Shown piece by piece: positions 31,954 to 42,508 of a DNA stretch of 44,861 nucleotides. Numbering within the stretch: the stretch's first letter is position 1; every line of letters begins with the position of its first letter. Below the pieces are notes generated by a model. The model was not told the origin of the DNA, ran no database searches, and was given only the letters and a program-made list of their open reading frames with translations. Source of the DNA: Clostridium mediterraneense (GTDB lineage: Bacteria; Bacillota; Clostridia; Clostridiales; Clostridiaceae); contig NZ_LT594785.1 in NCBI RefSeq assembly GCF_900091705.1, positions 751,257-796,117 on the forward strand, given 5' to 3'. A program made the position numbers and the translations under genes.

Positions 31954-33462
31954 ATGGAAATTAAGACAGAAGGTTTATCTTCAGAACTTAAAGATGACGT
32001 AAAAGGTTATGAAAAGGAAATTAAGACAATAGACTCAGGAACTATAATACAAGTTGGAGACGGAGTTGCTAGAGTTGACGGGCTAAAAAGCTGTATGCAA
32101 GGAGAACTTATTGAGTTCGAAAATGGTGCAGTTGGTATGGCTCTTAACTTAGAAGAAGATAATGTTGGGGTTGTATTATTAGGATCTGAAGAAGGTTTAA
32201 GACAAGGAGCTAGAGCAAAGAGTACTGGAAGAGTAGTGGAAGTACCAGTTGGTGACGCGATACTAGGAAGAGTTGTTGATGCTCTAGGAAATCCTATTGA
32301 TGGAAAAGGTGCTATAAATAACGAAGGTTATAGACCAATAGAAACTAAAGCACCAGCAGTTCTTGAAAGAACTCCAGTTCATCAACCTATGCAAACAGGA
32401 ATCAAAGCTATAGATGCTATGATTCCAATAGGAAAAGGACAAAGAGAACTTATCATCGGTGATGCAGGTACAGGTAAAACTACTGTAACACTTGATGCGA
32501 TAATAAACCAAAAAGGTAAAAATGTTAAATGTATATATGTTGCAATTGGACAAAAACAATCAACAGTTGCTAATGTATACAACATATTAGAAGAAGCAGG
32601 AGCAATGGAATATACAACAATAGTTTCAGCATCAGCTTCAGAAGCAGCAGCTTTACAATTCATAGCACCTTATTCAGGAGTTGCTATGGCAGAACACTTC
32701 ATGTGGAAAGGTGAAGACGTATTAATAGTTTATGATGATTTATCAAAGCAAGCAGTTGCTTATAGAACATTATCATTATTATTAAGAAGATCACCAGGTA
32801 GAGAAGCTTACCCAGGGGATGTATTCTACATACATTCAAGATTACTTGAAAGAGCAGCTAAACTTTCATATGAATTAGGTGGAGGTTCAATAACAGCTTT
32901 ACCTATAATTGAAACTTTAGCAGGAGACGTATCAGCTTATGTTTCAACAAATGTTATTTCAATAACAGATGGTCAAATATTCTTAGAAAAAGGATTATTT
33001 GATGCAGGACAAAAACCAGCTGTTAACGTTGGTATTTCAGTATCAAGAGTTGGAGGAAGTGCTCAAACTAAAGGTATAAAGCAAGTTGCTAAAGGATTAA
33101 GACTTGACCTTGCACAATATAGAGAACTTGAATCATTCTCACAATTCGGAGCAGAACTTGATAAGGATACTGCTAGAAGAATTGAACAAGGTAAGAGACT
33201 TGTAGAATTATTAAAGCAACCACAATTTACACCAAGAGACCTTTCACAACAAGTATCAGCTTTATATGCTGGAGTTAACGGATACTTAGAAGATGTAAAA
33301 GTTGAAGATGTAACTAGATTCGAAAAAGAATTCTTAGAATTTATGAGTGATAATCATAGAGATATACTTGATTCAATAGATAAGGAAGAAAAACTTATTG
33401 AATCAGCTGAAGAAGACTTAAAGAAGGCAATAGTTGAATTCAAAAAAATATTTTTAAGATAA
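31954..33462 (+). CDS. atpA: ATP synthase F1 subunit alpha
   Basis: 502 residues, normal length, with [34 protein letters not shown] and the Arg-finger region intact. Two departures stand out. The Walker A is GDAGTGKTT (169-177), whereas alpha subunits normally have GDRQTGKT. The N-terminal helix that normally docks on delta (EI-x-x-I-I-K-x-Q-I pattern) reads [17 protein letters not shown]. Alpha binds nucleotide non-catalytically and supplies the Arg finger to beta. GGTGGTGAG precedes the ATG. The N-terminal change matters because the delta domain it would bind is missing. Confidence 0.96.
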   Translation: MEIKTEGLSSELKDDVKGYEKEIKTIDSGTIIQVGDGVARVDGLKSCMQGELIEFENGAVGMALNLEEDNVGVVLLGSEEGLRQGARAKSTGRVVEVPVGDAILGRVVDALGNPIDGKGAINNEGYRPIETKAPAVLERTPVHQPMQTGIKAIDAMIPIGKGQRELIIGDAGTGKTTVTLDAIINQKGKNVKCIYVAIGQKQSTVANVYNILEEAGAMEYTTIVSASASEAAALQFIAPYSGVAMAEHFMWKGEDVLIVYDDLSKQAVAYRTLSLLLRRSPGREAYPGDVFYIHSRLLERAAKLSYELGGGSITALPIIETLAGDVSAYVSTNVISITDGQIFLEKGLFDAGQKPAVNVGISVSRVGGSAQTKGIKQVAKGLRLDLAQYRELESFSQFGAELDKDTARRIEQGKRLVELLKQPQFTPRDLSQQVSALYAGVNGYLEDVKVEDVTRFEKEFLEFMSDNHRDILDSIDKEEKLIESAEEDLKKAIVEFKKIFLR

Positions 33463-33482
33463 GCATAGCTATTTAGCTATGC
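33463..33482 (+). other. Intercistronic hairpin between atpA and atpG
   Basis: A perfect 8-bp stem GCATAGCT/AGCTATGC (33463-33470 with 33475-33482) and an ATTT loop directly after the atpA stop codon. It lacks a proper T tract, so it is more likely an mRNA stability or processing element than a terminator. Confidence 0.6.
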
Positions 33483-33510
33483 CATCTTTTAAGATAGGAG
33501 GTGTACGTTA

Positions 33511-35792
<2,282 letters not shown>

Positions 35793-35809
35793 TATAGGGA
35801 GGTTAATTT

Positions 35810-36208
35810 ATGAAGACATTTAACCTACTAGTATCAATACCAGAAGAAACTTTCTTCGAAGGTAGAGTTTCATCATTAAAGGCTAAAAATCCAAATGGTG
35901 AATTTCAAATATTAGCTAACTATGAACCTTTTGTATCAATAGTTAGCCCATCAACTCTAACTCTTGTAGATGAAAATGGAACAAAGAGTTCTTATTTCAT
36001 TTCAGAGGGAGTTATTGAAACAAAGGGTGATAAGGTTATTCTTTGTGTTAATTCAATTGATAAAAAAGAAGATATAGATTTAGCGAAAGCAGAAGAAGCA
36101 AAAGTTCGTGCAGAGCAAAGACTTGCTTCAAATCAATATAACATAGATAGAAATAGAGCAAAACTTTCATTAGCAAGAGCTAAAGAAAGAATAAAATTTG
36201 CTAAATAG
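35810..36208 (+). CDS. atpC: ATP synthase F1 subunit epsilon
   Basis: 132 residues. An N-terminal beta-sandwich (LLVSIPEETFFEGRVSSLKAKNPNGEFQIL) is followed by a C-terminal two-helix segment rich in Ala, Arg and Lys (AEEAKVRAEQRLASN ... RAKLSLARAKERIKFAK). Last gene of the operon. AGGGAGG precedes the ATG and a strong terminator follows the stop. Confidence 0.95.
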   Translation: MKTFNLLVSIPEETFFEGRVSSLKAKNPNGEFQILANYEPFVSIVSPSTLTLVDENGTKSSYFISEGVIETKGDKVILCVNSIDKKEDIDLAKAEEAKVRAEQRLASNQYNIDRNRAKLSLARAKERIKFAK

Positions 36209-36209
36209 G

Positions 36210-36243
36210 ATAGCGGATGCAATTTGCATCTGCTATTTTTTTT
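36210..36243 (+). terminator. Terminator of the atp operon
   Basis: A 12-bp stem with one G-U pair (36210-36221 with 36225-36236), a 3-base loop, then eight T residues. Confidence 0.93.
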
Positions 36244-36388
36244 ATGTTATTAATAAGTCTTTAACTAAACATATAGTGCTCACATAATGCTCACAAATAA
36301 AAATACATAGGAATATATTTATAATATAGGAAAATATTTTGATTACTTTTAAAAAACTTGTCCATAATCTTAAAAGAGGTGTTAAGAT

Positions 36389-37009
36389 ATGAAGAAGTTT
36401 ATTGTATTTATTTTTAGTATATTAATGGCAAGTTCTCTTTTAGGATCAGTTAGTAAAAGTAATTTTGATGTATATGATAATCTAGTTAGAAATAAGGCTA
36501 ATGTTGTAGAGCAGGGAGTAAAAATTCAATATAGGTACGATGGAATTTATAAAAAAGAAATAGAAAGTATTAAATCTTTACTTAAAATAGAATCAGATTT
36601 TAATATATATAATGAAAATTTTTATTATCATGATAAGACAGATAAATATAGTATAGAAATTAAAGGTATAGATTCATTTGTAGAGGTGGAGATAAAGTAC
36701 TTTATTGAGAATATTAAAGTTGAAGAAATAGAGAAAAAATTAGAGGCTATCTTTAATACAAAAAGAGAATTAGAGAGTTTTTCTTATATAAAGGCTAAAG
36801 TTAAAAATAATTTTGATATAGATAAAGAAATTAGTATTTTGAATGAGAATTCAAAGATTAAAGAAATTACTAACTTAAAAATATCAAGTGGAGTAACAGG
36901 TACAATTAAACTTTATAATAAGAAAGAATATAATTACTCTTTTATAACTTATGAAAAGGACGACAATTATATTATTGTTGGAAGCCCTGTAATATTCACC
37001 GTATATTAG
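36389..37009 (+). CDS. ywmB: YwmB-like exported protein
   Basis: 206 residues with an N-terminal signal peptide (hydrophobic about 4-20). The rest is mixed alpha/beta with no recognisable catalytic motif. Placement directly before murA and spoIID reproduces the Bacillus subtilis ywmB-murAA-spoIID order, and the size fits the YwmB (DUF1779, TATA-box-binding-like fold) family. The assignment rests mostly on this context. AAAGAGGTG precedes the ATG. Function is unknown; a role at the cell envelope is likely from the signal peptide. Confidence 0.65.
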   Translation: MKKFIVFIFSILMASSLLGSVSKSNFDVYDNLVRNKANVVEQGVKIQYRYDGIYKKEIESIKSLLKIESDFNIYNENFYYHDKTDKYSIEIKGIDSFVEVEIKYFIENIKVEEIEKKLEAIFNTKRELESFSYIKAKVKNNFDIDKEISILNENSKIKEITNLKISSGVTGTIKLYNKKEYNYSFITYEKDDNYIIVGSPVIFTVY

Positions 37010-37029
37010 GAAGAATAATGGAGGACGAT

Positions 37030-38295
37030 ATGGAAAAGATAGTAGTAAAAAGTGGACAAAAATTAAGTGGAGAAGTTAATATAAGTTTAGCTAAGAATTC
37101 AGTCTTACCAATAATAGCAGCTACAATATTAGCTGATGATCCAGTTGTTATAAAAAATTATCCAAAGCTTGAAGATGTTAAGGTTCTTACAGAAGTTTTA
37201 AATGATATTGGTTGTTATATTAATATGGATGAGCCTAGTCATAATTTAAAAATTGATTCTAGTAGTATTAATAAATATACTGCTAATAGTGAACTTGTTA
37301 GAAAAATGAGAGCTTCTTTTTTAATTATGGGGCCAATGCTTGCAAAGTATAAGAGATTTAGATTAGCATCACCTGGAGGATGTAATATTGGAACTAGACC
37401 TATAGATTTGCACTTAAAAGGATTTGAGGCGCTAGGAGCTAAAGTTATTCAAAAACATGGATTTGTAGAAGTTATAGGAGAAAATTTAAAAGGTTCCACT
37501 ATATATTTAGACTTTCCATCAGTAGGTGCAACAGAAAACTTAATTATGGCTGCCTCTCTTATAGAAGGAAAAACAACAATAATTAATCCAGCTTTAGAAC
37601 CAGAAATTGAGGATTTAGCTAATTTTTTAAATAGTATGGGTGCAAAAATTAAAGGTGCTGGAAAAGGTAATATTGAAATTGAAGGTGTTAAATCCTTAAG
37701 TGGAGGAGAGTATACACCTATATATGATAGGATTGAAGCAGGTACATTTATGGTTGCGGCAGCTATAACATGTTCAAAAATTAAGATAAATGGTGTGGAG
37801 GAAAATCATCTTAAACCAGTTATTGAAAAATTAAAGGAAATAGGAACAAGTATAAGCATAGATAATGAAACTAAAATAGCAGTAGTTGAAGGTAGTGATG
37901 TAATATTACCTACAGATATAAAAACTATGCCTTATCCAGGATATCCTACAGATATGCAGTCACAAATTATGAGTTTAGTATCATTAGCTAGAGGAAATTC
38001 TGTAATAGAAGAAAGTGTTTTTGAAAATAGGTTTATGAATGCAGCAGAACTTTGTAGGATGGGAGCTAATATTAAAATAAGAGGTAATTCAGCAATTATA
38101 CAAGGAGTTAATAAACTTACAGGATGTGAGGTGAAGGCAACTGACTTAAGAGCAGGTGCTTCTTTAATTTTAGCTGGACTTGTTGCAGAAGGATATACTA
38201 AAATTAGTGATATCTATCATATTGATAGGGGATATGTTAATATAGAGGAAAAATTTAGAGCATTAGGTGCAGAAATTTATAGAATTAATGATTAA
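37030..38295 (+). CDS. murA: UDP-N-acetylglucosamine 1-carboxyvinyltransferase
   Basis: 421 residues, EPSP-synthase-like fold. K22 and N23 sit in SLAKNSVLP (most MurA have GAKNAALP). Catalytic C118 is in SPGGCNIGTRPIDLHLKGFEALGA, so the enzyme should be sensitive to fosfomycin. EAGTFMVAAA and the C-terminal DLRAGASLILAGL are family motifs. It transfers enolpyruvate from PEP to UDP-GlcNAc, the first committed step of peptidoglycan synthesis. ATG 37030 is chosen because GGAGGA (37020-37025) precedes it; an in-frame ATG at 37018 overlaps that site. This is likely the sporulation-linked copy by position. Confidence 0.95.
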   Translation: MEKIVVKSGQKLSGEVNISLAKNSVLPIIAATILADDPVVIKNYPKLEDVKVLTEVLNDIGCYINMDEPSHNLKIDSSSINKYTANSELVRKMRASFLIMGPMLAKYKRFRLASPGGCNIGTRPIDLHLKGFEALGAKVIQKHGFVEVIGENLKGSTIYLDFPSVGATENLIMAASLIEGKTTIINPALEPEIEDLANFLNSMGAKIKGAGKGNIEIEGVKSLSGGEYTPIYDRIEAGTFMVAAAITCSKIKINGVEENHLKPVIEKLKEIGTSISIDNETKIAVVEGSDVILPTDIKTMPYPGYPTDMQSQIMSLVSLARGNSVIEESVFENRFMNAAELCRMGANIKIRGNSAIIQGVNKLTGCEVKATDLRAGASLILAGLVAEGYTKISDIYHIDRGYVNIEEKFRALGAEIYRIND

Positions 38296-38310
38296 TGAAA
38301 TATTTATTAT

Positions 38311-38357
38311 AAAGACTATAAAATTAGTTTTAAGCTAATTTTATAGTCTTTTGTATT
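38311..38357 (+). terminator. Terminator of murA
   Basis: A 17-bp perfect stem (38311-38327 with 38335-38351) with a 7-base loop; the following TGTATTTTT supplies a modest T tract. Confidence 0.85.
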
Positions 38358-38363
38358 TTTAGT

Positions 38364-38393
38364 AATATCTAGTGAAGTGATAGACATATAAAT
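38364..38393 (+). promoter_or_regulatory. Candidate sigma-E promoter of spoIID
   Basis: AATATC (38364-38369), a 15-bp spacer and CATATAAAT (38385-38393) resemble the sigma-E pattern (MATATT-N14/15-CATACAHT) with mismatches in both elements. spoIID is known to be sigma-E dependent. The same CATATAAATA also precedes the third CotS gene. Confidence 0.35.
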
Positions 38394-38424
38394 AAAATGT
38401 AATGTTGATGCTTTAGGAGGGATT

Positions 38425-39498
38425 ATGAGAAGAATTGACTCTAGAAATTTTAGAAAGTTTATAAATTTTGTTATGAGTAATTTTAAAGAAATTATTATTA
38501 TAGCACTAGTTATTATAATTATATTTTCTATACCAGTTATTTTTGGATATCTCAGTAATGGAAGTTATGAAGAAATTAGTAAAGATAATAGTAATAAAAT
38601 AGATTTAATTAAAGGAAGAGAGCTTGATATTGATACATCTATAGTAAAAGTGTTGATAATGGATACTGGTGAAGTTAAGAGTATTCCTTTAGAAGAGTAT
38701 GTAGAAGGTGTAGTTAGTACAGAAATGCCTTTATCATTTGAAAAAGAAGCTTTAGTAGCCCAAGGAGTACTTGCCAGAACTTTTGTAGTTAGTAAGATGA
38801 TAACACCATGTACTAAAGCAAAAGAAAAGGGTGCTGATATTTGTGATACTGTTCATTGTCAGGTTTATAAGGATTTAGATGAAAGAGTAAGTAGTACAGG
38901 AAGTAATAAAGCTAAATTTAAAAAGAAGATTAAAAAGGCTGTAAATGAAACAAAATCTAAGGTTCTTAGTTATGATGGGTTATTAGTAAGATATCCTCAG
39001 TATTTTGCTATAAGTTCAGGAAAAACTGAAAATGGAAGTGAGATATTTGGAATGGATGTTCCTTATTTAAGATCTGTAATAAGTAATGGTGAAGAAGATT
39101 TACCTAAGTCTAAGACTAATGTAGATATTAGTAATAGTGATTTTGCTTATAAGGTAAATAGTACTTATAGTAATGCAAGGCTTAGCACTAGTAATTTAGC
39201 TTCTCAAGTAAAGATTCTTAGTAGAACAGAAGGTGGGAGTGTAAAGCAAATTCAACTTGGAAATGTAACTATTAAAGGAACTGAATTCAGAACTTTATTT
39301 TCACTTAATTCAGCTAATTTTAATTTAGATTTCTCTAATAAGGTATCTATTACTTGTAAAGGATATGGACATGGAGTAGGAATGAGTCAATGGGGAGCAA
39401 ACGCTATGGCTAAGGACGGAAAAGATTATTCTGAAATATTAAAACATTATTTTACTGAATCTTCAGTTGTGGATATAAAAAATATTATGATAGATTAA
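38425..39498 (+). CDS. spoIID: Stage II sporulation protein D
   Basis: 357 residues. A short cytoplasmic N-terminus, one membrane anchor (about 22-43), then the SpoIID/LytB enzymatic domain. E100 in VVSTEMP is the predicted catalytic Glu of this lytic transglycosylase, followed by ALVAQGVLARTF. Cys pairs in TPCTKAKEKGADICDTVHCQVY match the zinc site described for clostridial SpoIID. YFAISSGKTENGSEIF and the C-terminal GYGHGVGMSQWGANAMAKDG complete the family signature. It cuts glycan strands during engulfment with SpoIIP and SpoIIM in the mother-cell membrane. TAGGAGGG precedes the ATG. Confidence 0.96.
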   Translation: MRRIDSRNFRKFINFVMSNFKEIIIIALVIIIIFSIPVIFGYLSNGSYEEISKDNSNKIDLIKGRELDIDTSIVKVLIMDTGEVKSIPLEEYVEGVVSTEMPLSFEKEALVAQGVLARTFVVSKMITPCTKAKEKGADICDTVHCQVYKDLDERVSSTGSNKAKFKKKIKKAVNETKSKVLSYDGLLVRYPQYFAISSGKTENGSEIFGMDVPYLRSVISNGEEDLPKSKTNVDISNSDFAYKVNSTYSNARLSTSNLASQVKILSRTEGGSVKQIQLGNVTIKGTEFRTLFSLNSANFNLDFSNKVSITCKGYGHGVGMSQWGANAMAKDGKDYSEILKHYFTESSVVDIKNIMID

Positions 39499-39504
39499 AA
39501 ATTT

Positions 39505-39547
39505 AATCCTATAATTCGTAAATCAGCGGATTATAGGATTTTTTTTG
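39505..39547 (+). terminator. Terminator of spoIID
   Basis: A 14-bp stem with one G-U pair (39505-39518 with 39527-39540), an 8-base loop and a T run. Confidence 0.9.
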
Positions 39548-39601
39548 TTTTTATTTGTAGTAAAATAGCGTATTTAATCTAAAAGTTTTTAAGGAATGTA
39601 G

Positions 39602-39630
39602 GTATTTTTTTATTTTCATAGGACAGACTA
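39602..39630 (+). promoter_or_regulatory. Candidate sigma-F/sigma-G promoter of spoIIQ
   Basis: GGACAGACTA (39621-39630) is a full match to the forespore -10 GGNNANAHTR. GTATT (39602-39606; 4 of 5) lies 14 bp upstream. spoIIQ is a classic sigma-F gene. The predicted start near 39637 falls in the AGGAGGTG ribosome binding site, a very short leader like that of spoIIR. Confidence 0.6.
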
Positions 39631-39648
39631 TTTAAAGGAGGTGTTGAC

Positions 39649-40377
39649 ATGGAAAAATTTAAAAACTTTTTAAAGAGAGAGAGTTTCTATGTAATTTTAA
39701 CTCTTTGCTTAATAGTATTAGCAGGAGTTGCTGTAGTAACTGGTGGAAAGAAGGCAGAAGATAATATAAAGAAACCAGTAGCTAGTAATTCAGTTCAAGA
39801 AAAGGAAACAGGTAAATCCCTAGAGGGGGCGGAGCTAGTTAAGGATGACTCTAAGAAGGATACTGAAAAGAAAGAGAATAAAGAAAATAAAAGTGAAGCT
39901 AAAAAAGAAGATGATGCAGTGGCAACTAACGCTACTCCAAAATCAGAATATATAAGTCCTGTTAAAGATGGTGTTGTAACAAGAAAATTTAATATAGCAC
40001 CAAGAGTTGAAAAGGATGGTAAGTCAGCTAATGTATATAAAGGAATTGATATAGAAGCTAAGAAAGGGTCAGAAGTTTTAGCTGTAGCTGATGGAGAAGT
40101 TATAGATGCTCGTAGTGGAGATTCAAGAGAAGGTAACTATATTAAGGTAAAAGATTCAAAAGGATTAATTACTATGTACGGAAATTTGGATCTTAAGCTA
40201 AAGGTTAAAAAAGGTGATAAGGTTTCACAAGGTACTGTTTTAGGAACTATAGGTAATTCTATTAAAGTAAATCCTTCAGATAGAGTATCTAAAGAATATC
40301 TTTTATTACATGTAGAAAAAGATAAACAAGCAATAGATCCATTAACTGTTTTTAAAGACTTAACAGTAAAGAAATAA
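39649..40377 (+). CDS. spoIIQ: Stage II sporulation protein Q (degenerate M23 domain)
   Basis: 242 residues: an N-terminal membrane anchor (about 14-31), a Lys/Glu/Asp-rich linker (35-95) and a LytM/M23 domain (about 100-240). At the metal-binding positions YKGIDI has Y130 in place of His (D134 is kept), the HxH motif reads L219-L-H221, and YGNL has Asn for the usual His. It is therefore unlikely to be an active endopeptidase, like Bacillus SpoIIQ and unlike the Clostridioides difficile protein. SpoIIQ sits in the forespore membrane and binds SpoIIIAH across the septum during engulfment. AGGAGGTG precedes the ATG. spoIIID follows, as in Bacillus. Confidence 0.9.
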   Translation: MEKFKNFLKRESFYVILTLCLIVLAGVAVVTGGKKAEDNIKKPVASNSVQEKETGKSLEGAELVKDDSKKDTEKKENKENKSEAKKEDDAVATNATPKSEYISPVKDGVVTRKFNIAPRVEKDGKSANVYKGIDIEAKKGSEVLAVADGEVIDARSGDSREGNYIKVKDSKGLITMYGNLDLKLKVKKGDKVSQGTVLGTIGNSIKVNPSDRVSKEYLLLHVEKDKQAIDPLTVFKDLTVKK

Positions 40378-40387
40378 TAAATTAAAT

Positions 40388-40412
40388 ACCAGCCATTCTT
40401 TATGGCTGGTTA
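40388..40412 (+). terminator. Hairpin between spoIIQ and spoIIID
   Basis: A 9-bp perfect stem ACCAGCCAT/ATGGCTGGT (40388-40396 with 40402-40410) with a 5-base loop. The T tract is poor (TAATAATT), so it may only attenuate. Confidence 0.6.
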
Positions 40413-40460
40413 ATAATTCTAGGAAGTTTTCTAGAGAGTTTGAGAAAGAGGATGATTATT

Positions 40461-40712
40461 TTGAAGGACTATATTGAAGAAAGAGTGCTAGAAGTAGCGA
40501 AATATATAATAGATTCTAAATCTACTATTAGAAGAACTGCTAAGGTATTCGGTGTCAGCAAGAGTACAATACACAAAGATATGACAGAAAGACTTCCGAA
40601 AATAAATCCTAATATAGCAGATGAAGCAAAAAATATATTAGATTTGAATAAAGCTGAAAGACATATAAGAGGTGGTAAAGCCACTAAATTAAAGTATAAA
40701 ATAGTTGAATGA
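40461..40712 (+). CDS. spoIIID: Mother-cell transcriptional regulator SpoIIID
   Basis: 83 residues from a TTG start. The frame is open further upstream, but homologues begin at the KDYIEER position and AAGAGG (40446-40451) lies nine bases before this TTG, so it is the best start. The helix-turn-helix is VFGVSKSTIHKDMTERLP, and the basic tail HIRGGKATKLKYK matches the C-terminal DNA-contact helix. SpoIIID modulates the sigma-E regulon and helps activate sigK. A TTG start suggests limited translation. mbl/mreB lies 90 bases downstream, the same order as in Bacillus. Confidence 0.95.
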   Translation: MKDYIEERVLEVAKYIIDSKSTIRRTAKVFGVSKSTIHKDMTERLPKINPNIADEAKNILDLNKAERHIRGGKATKLKYKIVE

Positions 40713-40802
40713 GAAAAACTAAAAGTATATAATATATAGTATATTTTGAGTAAATAAAAAGAAAAAAAGCAGATAATGAAGAATAGTGGGGAGTGTAAGG
40801 GT

Positions 40803-41837
40803 ATGTGGTTTTTCAATAGTGGAACTAATATGGGTATAGACTTAGGTACTGCATCAGTACTAGTTTATATAAAAGGCAAAGGAGTAGTACTTCAAGAGCC
40901 TTCAGTTGTAGCTATAGATAAAAGCAGAAATAAAGTTCTAGCAGTCGGAGAAGAAGCTAGACAAATGATAGGAAGAACACCAGGTAACATAGTAGCAATA
41001 CGTCCATTAAGAAATGGTGTTATATCAGATTACGATGTAACAGAAAAAATGTTACAATATTTTATTAAAAAAGGTATAGGTAAAAGTAAAGTTGCTGCGC
41101 CAAAAGTTATGATATGTATACCATCACAAGCTACAGAAGTTGAAAAAAGAGCTGTAATTGATGCAGCAAGAAATTCTGGAGCAAGAAGTGTTTATTTAGT
41201 TGAGGAACCTTTAGCAGCAGCTATAGGTGCAGGAATAGATATATCAATACCAAATGGACATATGGTAGTTGATATTGGTGGAGGAACTTGTGATATAGCA
41301 GTTATATCTTTAGGTGGAATAGTTGTTAGATCATCCCTTAAGATAGCAGGAGATAGTTTTGATGATGCTATAATAAAATACATAAGAAATAATTATAAAT
41401 TAATGATAGGTGAAAGAACAGCAGAAGAACTTAAAATAAAAGTAGGAGCTGCTATGGAAGGCGTTAGAGATGAAAGCCTCACAATAAAGGGAAGAAATAT
41501 GATAACAGGTTTACCAGATGAGGCTGTTATTTCAACTGAACATGTAAGAGAAGCAGTGGAAGATTCAGTTAAACTTATAGCTGAAAGCTTACATTCAGTT
41601 TTAGAAAGAACACCACCAGAACTTGCTGCTGACATAATGGAAGAAGGAATACTTATGACAGGAGGAGGAGCATTATTATATGGCTTAGATAAATTCCTAG
41701 AGTCAAAAACAGGAGTTGAAGTTAGAGTTGCTGAAGATGCAATAACTTGTGTTGCAGAGGGAACAGGAAAAATTCTTGATGTACTTGATAAGCTTAATAT
41801 AAATATGGATGCAGAAGAGGTAAATTTAATTAAATAG
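40803..41837 (+). CDS. mbl: MreB/Mbl-family actin-like protein
   Basis: 344 residues. The actin fold motifs are visible: phosphate 1 GIDLGTASVLVYIKGKG near 11-27, IPSQATEVEKRA, phosphate 2 DIGGGTCDIAVISLGG near 159-174, and the adenosine motif LMTGGGALLYGLD near 285. It forms membrane-bound filaments that guide lateral wall synthesis. ATG 40803 is chosen because GGGGAGTG precedes it and the protein then starts at the family position; the in-frame ATG at 40776 lacks a site. Position behind spoIIID points to the Mbl paralogue, though mreB itself is not excluded. Confidence 0.92.
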   Translation: MWFFNSGTNMGIDLGTASVLVYIKGKGVVLQEPSVVAIDKSRNKVLAVGEEARQMIGRTPGNIVAIRPLRNGVISDYDVTEKMLQYFIKKGIGKSKVAAPKVMICIPSQATEVEKRAVIDAARNSGARSVYLVEEPLAAAIGAGIDISIPNGHMVVDIGGGTCDIAVISLGGIVVRSSLKIAGDSFDDAIIKYIRNNYKLMIGERTAEELKIKVGAAMEGVRDESLTIKGRNMITGLPDEAVISTEHVREAVEDSVKLIAESLHSVLERTPPELAADIMEEGILMTGGGALLYGLDKFLESKTGVEVRVAEDAITCVAEGTGKILDVLDKLNINMDAEEVNLIK

Positions 41838-41838
41838 A

Positions 41839-41880
41839 TAATAAAAGCACTAGATTGTTTCTAGTGCTTTTATTATTTTT
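41839..41880. terminator. Bidirectional terminator between mbl and yyaC
   Basis: A 16-bp stem (41839-41854 with 41860-41875) and a 5-base loop, with T-rich sequence on the right. The stop codon of the minus-strand gene (41873-41875) lies in its right arm. Confidence 0.9.
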
Positions 41881-42403
41881 GTATCTCTTTATTTAATATA
41901 TAGGAAGTTAAAATGGAATTACTTATTACTTTAGCAATATCCATTATTAAATTGAGTCTAATAGCCCTATTAGAGAAGAGATCTGATTTGCTTGAAGAAT
42001 CTACAATACCTATTATAGAAATATTACCAACAGAAGGTAAGATTTTACCAACACCTTTACCTGGCTTTAATGGTTCATTTCTAACATGAATTTCACCGAT
42101 AGATTTATTATCACCAAGACAAGCATCAATTGCTATTATAAAAGAATTGGGATGATTATTATTAATTTTTTTTAATTCTGTATCAATATTCAATGCATGT
42201 ATAGGTTCTTCTAAAGTTCCATAAAGAGGAAGTGGGAAATTTTTTTCTTTTAAAAGAGTTCCTACTAATGGACCAAGACAATCACCAATACACTTATCTG
42301 TCCCTATACATATAAATATTGAGTTATTTATATAATCCTTAAGAAAATGTGCAATTTCGAAATAGGATAAAGTATCCTTATAGTATGTCTTTACTTTCTT
42401 CAA
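41873..42403 (-). CDS. yyaC: YyaC-like putative sporulation protease
   Basis: 176 residues of DUF1256 (YyaC), a family related in fold to the germination protease Gpr and hydrogenase-maturation peptidases. The motifs are IFICIGTDKCIGDCLGPLVGTLL, the acidic IIAIDACLGD and a C-terminal GKILPSVGNISIIGIVD. Such proteins are sporulation-specific in Bacillus; the substrate is unknown to me. The TTG at 42401-42403 is chosen because GGGAGG lies seven to eight bases upstream; an in-frame ATG at 42421 would place that site inside the gene and has none of its own. Convergent with mbl. Confidence 0.85.
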   Translation of the reverse strand: MKKVKTYYKDTLSYFEIAHFLKDYINNSIFICIGTDKCIGDCLGPLVGTLLKEKNFPLPLYGTLEEPIHALNIDTELKKINNNHPNSFIIAIDACLGDNKSIGEIHVRNEPLKPGKGVGKILPSVGNISIIGIVDSSSKSDLFSNRAIRLNLIMDIAKVISNSILTSYILNKEIQK

Positions 42404-42508
42404 AATCTCGCCTCCCTTCATAAATTTATATGATTATAAAAATGATTTTATAATTAGAATTAGTATATATTTAGAATATATTGTCAATATTGTAAAAGAG
42501 GTGATTAT

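Noticed and set aside
41192-41635. Minus-strand frames inside mbl
   Set aside because: They lie antisense to a highly conserved actin-like gene and carry Ser/Ile/Pro-rich mirror translations with no ribosome binding sites.
42478-42490. ATATTG-T-CAATAT dyad upstream of the unknown gene as an operator
   Set aside because: Only 6-bp AT-rich arms; a minus-strand TTGACA here has no properly spaced -10. Too weak to annotate.
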